Shown here one piece after another: positions 8,171 through 16,825 of a DNA stretch of 43,107 nucleotides (its first letter is position 1; every line of letters begins with the position of its first letter). The translations under genes were made by a program, and so were the position numbers. Where the stretch lies: positions 1-43,107 of the forward strand of contig CAZJJK010000012.1 of the NCBI GenBank assembly GCA_964546285.1, written 5' to 3'. The notes beneath the pieces were generated by a model, which made no database searches, had not been told where the DNA came from, and worked only from the letters and a program-made list of their open reading frames with translations. The stretch comes from CAZJJK01 sp964546285. GTDB lineage: Bacteria > Spirochaetota > Spirochaetia > Treponematales > Breznakiellaceae.

Positions 8171-9331
8171 ATGGAACAACACAACGCCGATACGCCCACA
8201 AGCGATTTCGCGGCTCTTTTTGAAAAACACCTGTCTAAACCGGATCGGTTTGAACCCGGCCAGTTAGTGAAAACCCATATCGCGGCTATTTCCAACGACT
8301 GCGTCTTCCTGGAGCTGGGCGGCAAAAGCGAAGGCGTATTGGAAAAAGCGGAGTTGACCGATGCCGAGGGGAAACTGACCGTCAAGGAAGGAGACCCGAT
8401 TAACGCTTTTTTCCTGCGGGCCAAAAACGGTGAGCTTATTTTCACTACCAAGATCGCGGGCGACCAAGCCGGGTCAGCGATCCTGGAAAACGCGTTCAAG
8501 AACAAAATACCCGTGGAAGGTTTGGTTGAAAAGGAAATAAAAGGCGGCTACGAAATCAAGCTCGGCGACACCCGTGCCTTCTGCCCCTATTCCCAAATGG
8601 GACAAAAGCGATCGGAAGCCAAGGAAAGCTATGTCGGGAAGCGTCTAAACTTCAAGATCCAGGAATACCGTGACAACGGACGCTCCATCCTGGTTTCACA
8701 TCGGATCATCCTGGAGGAAGCCTACCAGGAGCGGGTAAAGGCCCTCAAACAGACCTTGCGGGAAAACATGACCGTGAAAGCGATGATAACATCCATTCAG
8801 GACTTCGGCGCCTTCGCGGACTTGGACGGCGTCCAAGCCCTCCTGCCCGCTTCCGAAATCGCCTGGGACCGCGTGGAGGATCTCCACGGCGTCTTAACTG
8901 TGGGACAGGAAATAGAAGCCTCCATCCTCAAGCTGGACTGGGCCAACGACCGGATAACGCTGAGCCTTAAAAGCCTATTGGAGGATCCCTGGACGGGAGC
9001 GGCGGAAAAGTACCCTAAGGATTCCAAACACATCGGCAAGGTCGTCCGGACCACCAATTTCGGCGCCTTCGTGTCCCTGGAAAGCGGATTGGACGGCCTT
9101 ATCCACATCTCGGAATTCAAAAGCGACAGCCAATACGGCAACGCCGGAGTTCCGGTAAAAAAGGGAGATAGCCTGACCGTCCAAATCCTGGACGTAGACC
9201 CCGTCGCGCGCCGGATCGCCCTCAAACCGACCTCTTCGCTGGAGGAGGACGCCACCGCCAAAAAATTCCTGGAAAACGAGAGCGACTCAGATACCTATAA
9301 TCCCTTCGCCGCGCTTTTGAAGAAAAAATAG
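8171..9331 (+). CDS. rpsA: S1-domain RNA-binding protein (ribosomal protein S1-like)
   Basis: The open frame extends back to 8087, but that part is the intergenic repeat; ATG 8171 with GGGAG at 8157-8161 gives 386 aa. Four S1 OB-fold repeats are visible: about residues 30-95 (QLVKTHIAAISNDCVFLELG), 110-180 (VEGLVEKEIKGGYEIKLGD), 200-270 (NMTVKAMITSIQDFGAFADL) and 290-360 (HIGKVVRTTNFGAFVSLESG, LDGLIHISEF). Repeats three and four match the S1 consensus best. The protein is shorter than six-repeat E. coli S1, a common situation outside Proteobacteria. Role: mRNA binding at the ribosome, or another S1-type RNA function. Confidence 0.85.
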   Translation: MEQHNADTPTSDFAALFEKHLSKPDRFEPGQLVKTHIAAISNDCVFLELGGKSEGVLEKAELTDAEGKLTVKEGDPINAFFLRAKNGELIFTTKIAGDQAGSAILENAFKNKIPVEGLVEKEIKGGYEIKLGDTRAFCPYSQMGQKRSEAKESYVGKRLNFKIQEYRDNGRSILVSHRIILEEAYQERVKALKQTLRENMTVKAMITSIQDFGAFADLDGVQALLPASEIAWDRVEDLHGVLTVGQEIEASILKLDWANDRITLSLKSLLEDPWTGAAEKYPKDSKHIGKVVRTTNFGAFVSLESGLDGLIHISEFKSDSQYGNAGVPVKKGDSLTVQILDVDPVARRIALKPTSSLEEDATAKKFLENESDSDTYNPFAALLKKK

Positions 9332-9791
9332 CGGGAAAAAAGAAAGCGTGGATATAAAACAGGAGCAGCGCTTAGGCTCCTGAAGGGCGCGCCGGCTGTA
9401 ATTTTAGGAGAGCTTGGAATTTTTCGCCTGAATTCAGTTTTTTACCTAAACTGAAGCTGACTCTAGAACACAATCAACAATTCCTACCGCAAATCATCGG
9501 CCTGGCGTTTCCGCTGTTTGGGTGACAAAAATGACGGGAGAGCCTAATGTTGGTTAACGACAATCAGTAAAAGGAGCCCTTCCATTAAGAATGTTCTTCA
9601 TAGCATCCTCCAAAAATGATGATTAACCAGATTATAGGCAGCACGCTTTAAATAGAACTTAAGAATTATCTTATATTTAAGTAAAATGGGTAATAGCTAT
9701 ATTTGTTTTCTGTGGAAAGAAATAATGAGCAGAGCTACTAGCTAGATATCGATGTTATGTTCTGCTTCATTTCAAACTATTCTCAGCTTAC
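9332..9791. other. AT-rich gene-free interval before IS remnant
   Basis: This interval is clearly richer in A+T than its flanks. It contains a short hairpin (CAGGAGC/GCTCCTG, 9360-9382) and a 15-codon minus-strand frame at 9554-9601 (MKNILNGRAPFTDCR), preceded by a well-placed GGAGG. The latter may be the surviving start of a lost gene or a leader peptide. Nothing else is recognised. Confidence 0.4.
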
Positions 9792-10334
9792 TCACTTAAC
9801 CGACTCGTAGCTTTCCTTAAAACTTTCAATGCCCGCTTCAAGGTTCTCGATGAAATCGGGAGCCGTGAACGCGCTCCCCTGATCAGTGGTGAATACTGTA
9901 GGCGTCCCGAAATTCTCAAGTGCCTCCCGTAACGCCTTGAGGCAGAACGCGGCGTCGCAAGTATTCGGTAGTCGCCACGATACGATAACCCGACTTCGCC
10001 AGCAGATAATCGCTGTCAGGTAGGCCCAACCCTTGTCCATTTTGATGTAGGTACTGTCCGTACTCCAGACTTGATGTACCCGTTCAATCATTTGTGACGC
10101 TCAGGAAGTCCTCAGTTCCTAGTTTTTTTTAAACCAATTGATGACTACAGTCTGATGACCTATCGTTTCTATTAATTCATCGTGTTCTTTTTCATCCAGT
10201 CTTGCTTTCAGTAGCAGAACTGAAAACGTCAGCGCCTTTTTCAAGGAGCTGTTTTTTCCATTCACTACCTTGATTGGGGTGAACTTTGTACGCCTCTATA
10301 ATTTGAGCGATTGTCTTGTCGCCGCGAATTGCTG
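9792..10334 (-). pseudogene. Broken IS3-family transposase (orfA + orfB remnants)
   Basis: Reading leftwards from the gap, an orfA piece gives AIRGDKTIAQIIEAYKVHPNQ and WKKQLLEKGADVF, the IS3 helix-turn-helix pattern. A frame slip leads to DELIETIGHQTVVINWFKKN, the typical orfA leucine-zipper end, next to an A-rich slippery run. The orfB frame (10091-9792) starts directly in the integrase core: VHQVWSTDSTYIKMDKG (first Asp) and VFTTDQGSAFTAPDF (second Asp). It ends before the catalytic Glu. The N-terminal part of orfB is missing, so the element has an internal deletion, a frameshift and a lost 3' end. It cannot encode an active transposase. Confidence 0.88.
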
Positions 10335-10434
10335 NNNNNNNNNNNNNNNNNNNNNNNNNNNNNNNNNNNNNNNNNNNNNNNNNNNNNNNNNNNNNNNNNN
10401 NNNNNNNNNNNNNNNNNNNNNNNNNNNNNNNNNN
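10335..10434. other. Assembly gap (100 N)
   Basis: Exactly 100 N, a conventional placeholder. It separates an IS3 remnant from the end of the GlyRS gene; a repeated IS copy is a likely cause. Translations running through it are not meaningful. Confidence 0.95.
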
Positions 10435-11807
10435 TACTTAATCCTTTTATATTCCTTTATTTCCTTCTTTATCCGTTCCGCCAGCTCCACTCGCGGGACT
10501 CTAATCTGCTCCATGCTGTCGCGGTAGCGCAGAGTGACAGTGTCGTCGTCCTTGGACTGGTAGTCCACAGTGACGCAGAAGGGGGTGCCGGCTTCGTCCT
10601 GACGGCGGTAACGCCGGCCGATGGCGCCTGACTGATCGTAGTCGGTGGCGTAGTCCTGTTTCAACTCGGCTCTAATATCACGGGCTAGTTCCGCGAGACC
10701 GTCTTTTTTCATGAGGGGCAGCACGGCCACGGTGATAGGAGCGATGTTCGGATGAAAGCGTAGCACTGTTCGCCAGTCGTCGTCATTGCCCTTGTCGGCC
10801 ACCTTTTCCTCGTCGTAGGCGTCACAGAGCAGCATCAGCACCTCGCGGGTGAGACCGGCGGAGGTTTCTATGATATACGGTATATAGCGCTCGTTATTGT
10901 TGTCCTGGTCAATGTACTGAAGGTCCTTGCCGGAATACTGCATGTGGCGGGACAGGTCGTAGTCGCCTCGGTTATGGACGCCTTCCAGCTCCTTCCAACC
11001 CATTGGAAAAAGGTATTCAATATCGTACGCGTCCTTGGCGTAGTGAGCCAACTCGCCCGGGCCGTGCTGGTGCCAGCGCAGACTGTCCATCTTGACGCCG
11101 AGCTTCTCAAAGTACTTCCAGCGCCGGTCTTTCCAGACATTGAACCACTCCACGTCGCTGCCCGGTTTAACGAAAAACTGCATTTCCATCTGCTCAAACT
11201 CGCAGGTGCGGAAAATGAAGTTTTTGGTGACGATTTCGTTGCGGAAGGCTTTGCCCACCTGGGCGATGCCGAAGGGGATCTTCATCCGGTTGGATTGGAT
11301 GATATTCTTGTAGTTGACATAGATGCCCTGAGCCGTTTCCGGCCGTAAGTAGATAACGGCGGCGGAATCTTCCACCGCGCCGATATGGGTCTTGAACATT
11401 AGGTTGAATTTACGGGTGTCGGTGAGCTCGCCGCCGCACTCCGGGCATTCTTTTTTGGCCAGTTTATTCGGATCGATCTGGTCAGCGCGGAAGCGGGTCT
11501 TGCACTTCTTGCAGTCCACCAGGGGATCGGTAAAATTCTCCACGTGGCCGGAGGCTTCCCATACCTTGGGATACATAATGATGGCGGCGTCTAGTCCCAC
11601 GATATCATCGTGCAATTGGGTCATTTCCTTCCACCATAAAGCCTGGACACGGTTTTTTAGTTCGATGCCGAGCGGGCCGTAATCCCAGGCGCCATTCTGT
11701 CCGCCATAGATTTCAGAGGATTGGAAAACGAAGCCGCGGCGCTTTGCCAAAGAAGTTATCTTTTCCATCGTGGCCTTGCCCTGATACTCGGTCTGCTGTT
11801 CCGCCAT
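10434..11807 (-). CDS. glyQS: Glycyl-tRNA synthetase, single-chain class II type
   Basis: Charges tRNA-Gly with glycine. The protein is 457 aa if the last codon TAN at 10434-10436, half inside the gap, is TAA or TAG; that length fits the dimeric (alpha2) bacterial GlyRS. Visible features are the start MEKITSLAKRRGFVFQSSEI and GGQNGAWDYGPLG; a zinc-ribbon-like insert with Cys pairs CKKC and CPECG; class II motif 2 region FRNEI...FRTCEFEQMEMQFF; motif 3 SAGLTREVLMLL; and the anticodon-binding domain at the C-terminus (RFHPNIAPITVAVLPLMKKDG). Start ATG 11807 has AGGAG 6 nt upstream. The longer frame reading through the N run is artefactual. Confidence 0.95.
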
Positions 11808-12021
11808 AAAATACTCCTGTCGCGGCCGATCCTGTCGGCCGCTCAGCCCTCATGGAACGGGGGCCGTACGCTATAGATGGCCCGGCGAGTGGGGACGCGG
11901 GAAGGCGCCTCTCCCGGGCATGCTTAGGGATTGTATAGGAGAAAAGGACTTACGGCTATCGGATTTTCTTTTAAGCTACAACGACTAAGACCAGGCCCCG
12001 CGCCGAAGCGGAGGTTTTTTC

Positions 12022-12840
12022 TTATTTCATGCCTAGTATTAGCTTATAACTTACGTACATCGATCTTTCCGCTTTAAGGTCTTCACGAACCAGGCGTTTG
12101 AAATTTTCTATATCGGGCTTTATCTCATCGATAGTATTCTTTAAAAGCATCTGCAGGCGGCCCTGAGACAGGGCGATGTTTATAAATCTTTCGGCATCGC
12201 AAAGCTCCCTGTTATCAAAATATATTTCTTTACAATAACTAAAAATATTAGAGTTTTTAAGATTTTCCAGATGCCGCTTCTTTGGCCAGCTATATTCACG
12301 CGGTAACTTGTCCTTATATTTCTCAAACAGCGGATTAAGCCGCGAAAAAAGCTCTTCGTAGGCCATTTCCGACACCTGGCTTATCGTTACCGGCCATTCG
12401 CAATCAAGAACGGCGAAAACACCGCGTTCCGTTAATAGCCTATTCACTTCCTTCAAGGTCGATTCCGGCTCCATCCAATGAAAGGATTGGGAACAGCATA
12501 CGACATCCGCCGAAGCTGATTCTATTCCAGTTTGGTAGGAATTCCCCTTGATAAAGCTTAGTTCAGGATTAGCCTTTTCCGCGACTTTTCTCATGTCATC
12601 GTTCGGTTCGATGCCGATGATGTTCCTAGCGTAAGGTTTCCATATTCGTGTCGATAAACCGCTACCGCAACCTAGATCAATCAGAGTATCAAGCTTTTCA
12701 CGATCCAATACCGATAGAATTATTTCGCATAGCTTTTGGGGAGGTCTCGGGCGAACATCGTTATATAGGGCGGCGAAGCCGGTGAATCTTTCAAGCGCGA
12801 TATCGTTCATTATGGAAATCCGCCTTTTTCCGAGAGACAT
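12022..12840 (-). CDS. SAM-dependent class I methyltransferase
   Basis: Up to 272 aa. The SAM-binding motif I is LIDLGCGSGLSTR (residues ~53-65), followed by an acidic motif II in IIGIEPNDDMRK and a motif resembling post-I/motif IV, VVCCSQSFHWMEPE. This pattern places it with Methyltransf_11/25 type enzymes of small-molecule or unknown specificity; FHWME recurs in the Tam-like group. The longer start is ATG 12840. ATG 12810 (MNDIALERFTGFAALYNDVR) has AAGGCGG a little upstream and begins where homologous proteins usually begin, so it may be the true start. The gene stands alone, 29 bp downstream of the Nudix gene on the same strand. Confidence 0.82.
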   Translation of the reverse strand: MSLGKRRISIMNDIALERFTGFAALYNDVRPRPPQKLCEIILSVLDREKLDTLIDLGCGSGLSTRIWKPYARNIIGIEPNDDMRKVAEKANPELSFIKGNSYQTGIESASADVVCCSQSFHWMEPESTLKEVNRLLTERGVFAVLDCEWPVTISQVSEMAYEELFSRLNPLFEKYKDKLPREYSWPKKRHLENLKNSNIFSYCKEIYFDNRELCDAERFINIALSQGRLQMLLKNTIDEIKPDIENFKRLVREDLKAERSMYVSYKLILGMK

Positions 12841-12869
12841 TTTGATAAACCAAGGCTGATAGGAAAGCC

Positions 12870-13430
12870 TCAGCCGCCGCGGCCCATATAACGAGAATAA
12901 AAGAACAAGGCCGCCGTCATCAAGGCATGGCCCATGTCCTCGCCGCCGATAAGGTCTATAGCCTCATGTTCCGGCACCAGCGTGACGCCGATATCCTCCA
13001 ATTCATCACAGCTCTGGCCACGGGCGCAGTGACAGTTTTCGGCGATAAAGGCGTGAAAGCGGTTGGTCATCATCGCCGGATTTGGCGATAAACTGCCAAG
13101 AGGCAAGATCATTTCCGCTTGATAGCCGGTTTCTTCCAAAAGCTCTCTAGCGACCGCTTTTACGGGATCCTCGCCCGGTTCTATGATGCCGCCGGGAAAC
13201 TCCAATGATTGATGTCCGGTTCCATGCCGATACTGCCTAATCATCACGAATTGGCGACCTTTATCGGTTTCCACAACCGGAATAACGCCAGCCCAATCAG
13301 GCGCGCCGATTAGGTAAAAGGTACCGCCTCTTCCATCTTCAGCCTGCCGTTCAGCGGCGTAAACATCAAATATCTTACACTCCAATAACTTTTTGCGGCT
13401 TTTTTCCCGCCATTCTTGCAATTTTTTCAC
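12870..13430 (-). CDS. Nudix hydrolase, ADP-ribose pyrophosphatase type
   Basis: This 186-aa protein has a complete Nudix box at residues 81-103, GIIEPGEDPVKAVARELLEE plus TGY, matching G-x5-E-x7-REUxEExGU. The upstream strand pattern (FVMIRQYRHGTGHQSLEFPG) and the downstream proline ~10 residues after the box (SLSPNPAMM) are those of the ADP-ribose pyrophosphatase subgroup. It hydrolyses nucleoside diphosphates linked to another moiety; ADP-ribose is the best guess. It lies between GH42 and the methyltransferase on the same strand, with small spacers (42 and 29 bp). Confidence 0.88.
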   Translation of the reverse strand: MKKLQEWREKSRKKLLECKIFDVYAAERQAEDGRGGTFYLIGAPDWAGVIPVVETDKGRQFVMIRQYRHGTGHQSLEFPGGIIEPGEDPVKAVARELLEETGYQAEMILPLGSLSPNPAMMTNRFHAFIAENCHCARGQSCDELEDIGVTLVPEHEAIDLIGGEDMGHALMTAALFFYSRYMGRGG

Positions 13431-13472
13431 CTTGTCAGCTTAGCGCTTATTCAACTAGCGGGGCAAGCCGGT

Positions 13473-15500
13473 TCAGCGGGAACGCTGACCTTTTTGCCTC
13501 ACAAACATCGTTCCCCAAGCGTCAAGAAGGCGGCCCATAAGCATTTTTCGTTTTGACGTATGATTGATCACGACAAGCGTTTCCCCGCCATTATCGTCTA
13601 AACGCCGTACGGCCTCTACCCCAAAACCCAGCCACAAAGGCTTAAGTCCCGCCTCGCGTAGAATTCGCCGATAGAGGAGAAAGCTGGCGCTTGGGCCGGG
13701 AGAGGTTCCCAGATACCAAACCCGCCCCTTTCCAAAAACATGAACCGTTATCGCGGCGGAAGCGGAATACCATTTCCGTTTATCCCGATAGCGGGCGATA
13801 ACACGGGCCCCCTCAATTTCTAAACGCTCGGCCCATACTTCACCCATACAGGGCAAAAGGCCCAGACGCAGCCCAACCCGGCCAGACCCCAGCGCCTCCG
13901 AGCCGCTTACCCTAAGGCCCGCCAGCTCACGAAAGGGTCCAGGCGGCGTCTTATCATAATTATGATTATTCGGTTTTCGCGTACCGGCCCGCCAGCCTAA
14001 TACAAGCGTGCCGCCCTGAGAAACCCAATCAGACAAGCGGCAAACAAAAGCGGCGTCACTGAGCTGGTATAAGGGAAGCGATATAAGCCGATAGCGATCA
14101 AGCTCAAGCGCTCTGACGCTTTTGACATCGGCATTTACATTGAATAAAGCAAAGGGCGCGAAAAAACGGGCCATTTCCATATCAAAACCGGCCTTGACAA
14201 AGGACGACACCGTTTTATCCAAACCGCTTGATAGGGCTTGATGTCCAATAAGCCGAGCGTTATCCCGATCATAGACAAGACAGGCCTCGGCTGGCGGGGC
14301 TATCCCAATCAGCCGCTTCCAGACCTCGCCTGTCTTAGTCATATTATCGATAAGAGCCGCCTCCCGCTGCGTCGCTTGATTGTCCGTATCGCGGAGACCG
14401 GAGCAGAGTTGTTCCTGCGCGAAAGCTGCAGTCCGCCAGCGGAAATAAAAAAGAGAGTCAGCGCCGCGGGCAAAAGCTTGATTAGTCCAGGCGGCCATTT
14501 GTCCGGGAGGCGGATCATAACCAAGCAAGGTATGCCCCTGCTTGCCGGCATACTGTTCCATAACCTTGAAGCGGCCCTCTGGCCTCAGTCCACGGATATA
14601 ACTCAACGCGTACGCGGTAAAAAAGTAAGGGTACGGCTCCGCTTGCTCACCCCAAACCGGATAGTTATCCCAACCGGGAACATCCATATCAGCCAATAGA
14701 GTTTCCATATCGATACATTGGCCAAGAGGGGCCGGATATAGATTGGTGGTAATCCATTGCCCCTGTTGAGCGCCGGCTCTGATTATATCCTTTTGTCGCC
14801 GCGCCCACGCTATCGCGGAATCGGAACAGAAGCGGTCGTAATCCAAGAGCAATGCCGGATTATGCCCCGAGGCCAGCTGACGGCGCGGCACAGGAATTTC
14901 CGAAAAAGAACGATATCCAGCCGCCCAAAAGACCGTTCCCCAAGCTTGATGTAATGCCGAAATATCTCCGTATTTTTTTTCAAGCCAAACCGGCCAAGCT
15001 GAGCGGCAATGGGCGCAAACACAAAGATCGGAACCTTCATGACCAAGCTCATTATCTATCTGCCAGCCCGCGACAGCCGGATTATGGCCATACCGCTCAA
15101 CAATGGCGTGGACAATAGCGTCAGCCGCGGCTTGGTATGAGGGCGCGTTAAGACAACCCATCCTACGGCTCCCGAAATCACGATCCAGCCGGGTTGGGTG
15201 AACGGCTAAAATATCCGGATAGCGGGCAACAAGGTGAGCCGGAAAGCTTGCCGTCGGCGTTCCAATAACGACAGAGAGGCCCTTTCCGGCAAGTAAGGCT
15301 ATAACTTCATCAAATATAGAAAAATCGTAGCGCCCTGGTTCGCTTTCAAGCGATGCCCAAGCGAATTCCATAAGCCTCACCATTTGAAAGCCCTGGTCAA
15401 CCATACGGCTAATATCGCTTTCCCAATAGGACCGGTCCCATTGTTCAGGATACCAATCAATGCCCCATAAAGCCTTTACAGCTTGTTCGTTAATACGCAT
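13473..15500 (-). CDS. GH42 family beta-galactosidase
   Basis: This 675-aa cytoplasmic-type glycosidase has no signal peptide. The N-terminal (beta/alpha)8 barrel begins WGIDWYPEQWDRSYWESDI. The acid/base Glu is E151 in WQIDNELGHE, and the nucleophile is E315 in FKVMEQYAGKQGH. Cys116, Cys160, Cys162 and Cys165 are positioned as the zinc-binding cluster of many GH42 enzymes. The trimerisation domain (about 400-600, including VSQGGTLVLGWRAGT) and a small C-terminal beta domain follow. Length matches the family (650-690). It cleaves terminal beta-galactosides from short oligosaccharides. No transporter is adjacent. The ribosome-binding site before ATG 15500 is weak. Confidence 0.93.
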   Translation of the reverse strand: MRINEQAVKALWGIDWYPEQWDRSYWESDISRMVDQGFQMVRLMEFAWASLESEPGRYDFSIFDEVIALLAGKGLSVVIGTPTASFPAHLVARYPDILAVHPTRLDRDFGSRRMGCLNAPSYQAAADAIVHAIVERYGHNPAVAGWQIDNELGHEGSDLCVCAHCRSAWPVWLEKKYGDISALHQAWGTVFWAAGYRSFSEIPVPRRQLASGHNPALLLDYDRFCSDSAIAWARRQKDIIRAGAQQGQWITTNLYPAPLGQCIDMETLLADMDVPGWDNYPVWGEQAEPYPYFFTAYALSYIRGLRPEGRFKVMEQYAGKQGHTLLGYDPPPGQMAAWTNQAFARGADSLFYFRWRTAAFAQEQLCSGLRDTDNQATQREAALIDNMTKTGEVWKRLIGIAPPAEACLVYDRDNARLIGHQALSSGLDKTVSSFVKAGFDMEMARFFAPFALFNVNADVKSVRALELDRYRLISLPLYQLSDAAFVCRLSDWVSQGGTLVLGWRAGTRKPNNHNYDKTPPGPFRELAGLRVSGSEALGSGRVGLRLGLLPCMGEVWAERLEIEGARVIARYRDKRKWYSASAAITVHVFGKGRVWYLGTSPGPSASFLLYRRILREAGLKPLWLGFGVEAVRRLDDNGGETLVVINHTSKRKMLMGRLLDAWGTMFVRQKGQRSR

Positions 15501-15568
15501 ACCTCATTTTGAACCCGCGTGGCGGCTTGGGCAAGATAGCTACTAGCCACCTCCTTATGGCCCACACT

Positions 15569-15688
15569 CCTTAGTGTACCGAAGCTTTGTATTTTCTCTT
15601 TTTTGCCTTGAGTTACAAAGGAGTACGGGAGGATTCTCAGTCTTGTTCATCCCTTTTTTTGGAAAACATAAGCTTCGGGACACTAGGC
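15569..15688. mobile_element. MITE-like element A with AAGCTT-centred terminal inverted repeats
   Basis: The left end CTTAGTGTACCGAAGCTTTG (15569-15588, continuing TATTTTC) is inverted at the right end (15661-15688: GGAAAACATAAGCTTCGGGA then CACTAGG). About 120 bp with no coding content. The same termini bound element B at 31908-32154. It lies between the divergent GH42 and aldo/keto reductase genes. Confidence 0.7.
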
Positions 15689-15739
15689 TGGGGTTGAGAG
15701 AGAATGCCGCTAACGCTACAATGCGAGATGGAGGCCTAT

Positions 15740-16825
15740 ATGATTTACCGTGAATACGGACGTACCGGCAAACATGTTTCCCTGCTTGGTTTTGGCGGGA
15801 TGCGGTTTAAAGATATTGATAATCGCGATGCCTGCGTCGATATGATGGTCACCGCCGCGGAGGGCGGCGTTAATTATTTTGATACCGCCCCTGATTATTT
15901 TGGTGAAAAGAGCGAGGAAACTATAGGAGCGGGTTTATCGGAACTTCGTCGCCGTGGTTTACCCTATTACTTGGCTACTAAAACCTTCAAGTCCTCGCCT
16001 GATGGGGTCCGGGCGGAACTTGACGCTCAATTAAAACGTTTAGATGTTGACGCTATCGACTTTTATCATATTTGGTGTATCACAAACCTTCCTAATTGGC
16101 GCCAGCGAAAAGCCGATGGCGTTTTAGAGGTTTTCAGGAAATTAAAGGAAGAGGGCCTTATCCGCCATATCTGCGTTTCAAGCCATTTAATCGGTGACGA
16201 AATAAAGGATTTGTTAATGGAGGGTGTCTTTGAGGGCGTTCTGTTCGGCTATTCGGCGTATAATTTCCGAACGCGCGAGCCGGCTTTTGACGCGATTCGG
16301 AAACGGGGCTTAGGGGCTGTTGTAATGAATCCTTTAGGCGGTGGGCTTATTCCTCAGCATCCAGAACTTTTTTCTTTTGTGAAGCGCGATCCGGATGATA
16401 AGGTAGTCCAAGCGGCTCTACGTTTTCTCTGGGATCATAAAGATATAAGCTCCACGCTTGTTGGTTTCGGCGATAAAAATGAAATTAAAGAGGCTCTGGC
16501 CGCTATGGAAAATTACACGCCGAATGACGAAGCGGCTTTAGCCAAGATGAAAGCGCGATCATCCGCCGCCTTTGAGGGTATTTGTACTGGTTGCGGTTAT
16601 TGCGATGATTGTCCCCAAGGTATACCCATTCCCAAATATATGGACGCGTACAATCAAAAGCTGCTTAGCGGCCGAGATGGGGCGATCAACGAACGCCTTC
16701 AATATCACTGGAATATCGATACGGAAAAAGCCGGGGCCTGCGTGGAATGTGGACAATGTGAACAAGCTTGTACTCAACATTTAGACATAGTTCGTCGGCT
16801 TAAAGAAATCGCGGGTAAGTTATGA
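15740..16825 (+). CDS. Aldo/keto reductase with C-terminal 4Fe-4S ferredoxin-like domain
   Basis: An upstream ATG (15704) is in frame, but GGAGG at 15730-15734 fits ATG 15740 (MIYREYGRTGKHVSLLGFGG), giving 361 aa. The AKR barrel shows NYFDTAPDYFGEKSEE (Asp and Tyr), LATKTF (Lys) and DFYHIW (His). The C-terminal ~80 residues hold two cysteine clusters, C282/285/288/291 (CTGCGYCDDCP) and C334/337/340/344 (CVECGQCEQAC), suggesting two Fe-S clusters. This is the YghZ/Mhp-like 'AKR plus ferredoxin' type of anaerobes; substrate unknown. The stop overlaps the start of asnA (ATGA), so the two are co-translated. Confidence 0.92.
   Translation: MIYREYGRTGKHVSLLGFGGMRFKDIDNRDACVDMMVTAAEGGVNYFDTAPDYFGEKSEETIGAGLSELRRRGLPYYLATKTFKSSPDGVRAELDAQLKRLDVDAIDFYHIWCITNLPNWRQRKADGVLEVFRKLKEEGLIRHICVSSHLIGDEIKDLLMEGVFEGVLFGYSAYNFRTREPAFDAIRKRGLGAVVMNPLGGGLIPQHPELFSFVKRDPDDKVVQAALRFLWDHKDISSTLVGFGDKNEIKEALAAMENYTPNDEAALAKMKARSSAAFEGICTGCGYCDDCPQGIPIPKYMDAYNQKLLSGRDGAINERLQYHWNIDTEKAGACVECGQCEQACTQHLDIVRRLKEIAGKL

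Noticed and set aside
9360..9382. Hairpin after the S1-domain gene as a terminator
   Set aside because: The 7-bp stem CAGGAGC/GCTCCTG is not followed by a T run on either strand.
10296..10433. Continuation of GlyRS through the N run
   Set aside because: The GlyRS C-terminus is already complete at the gap edge, and the sequence beyond is IS3 orfA in the same orientation.
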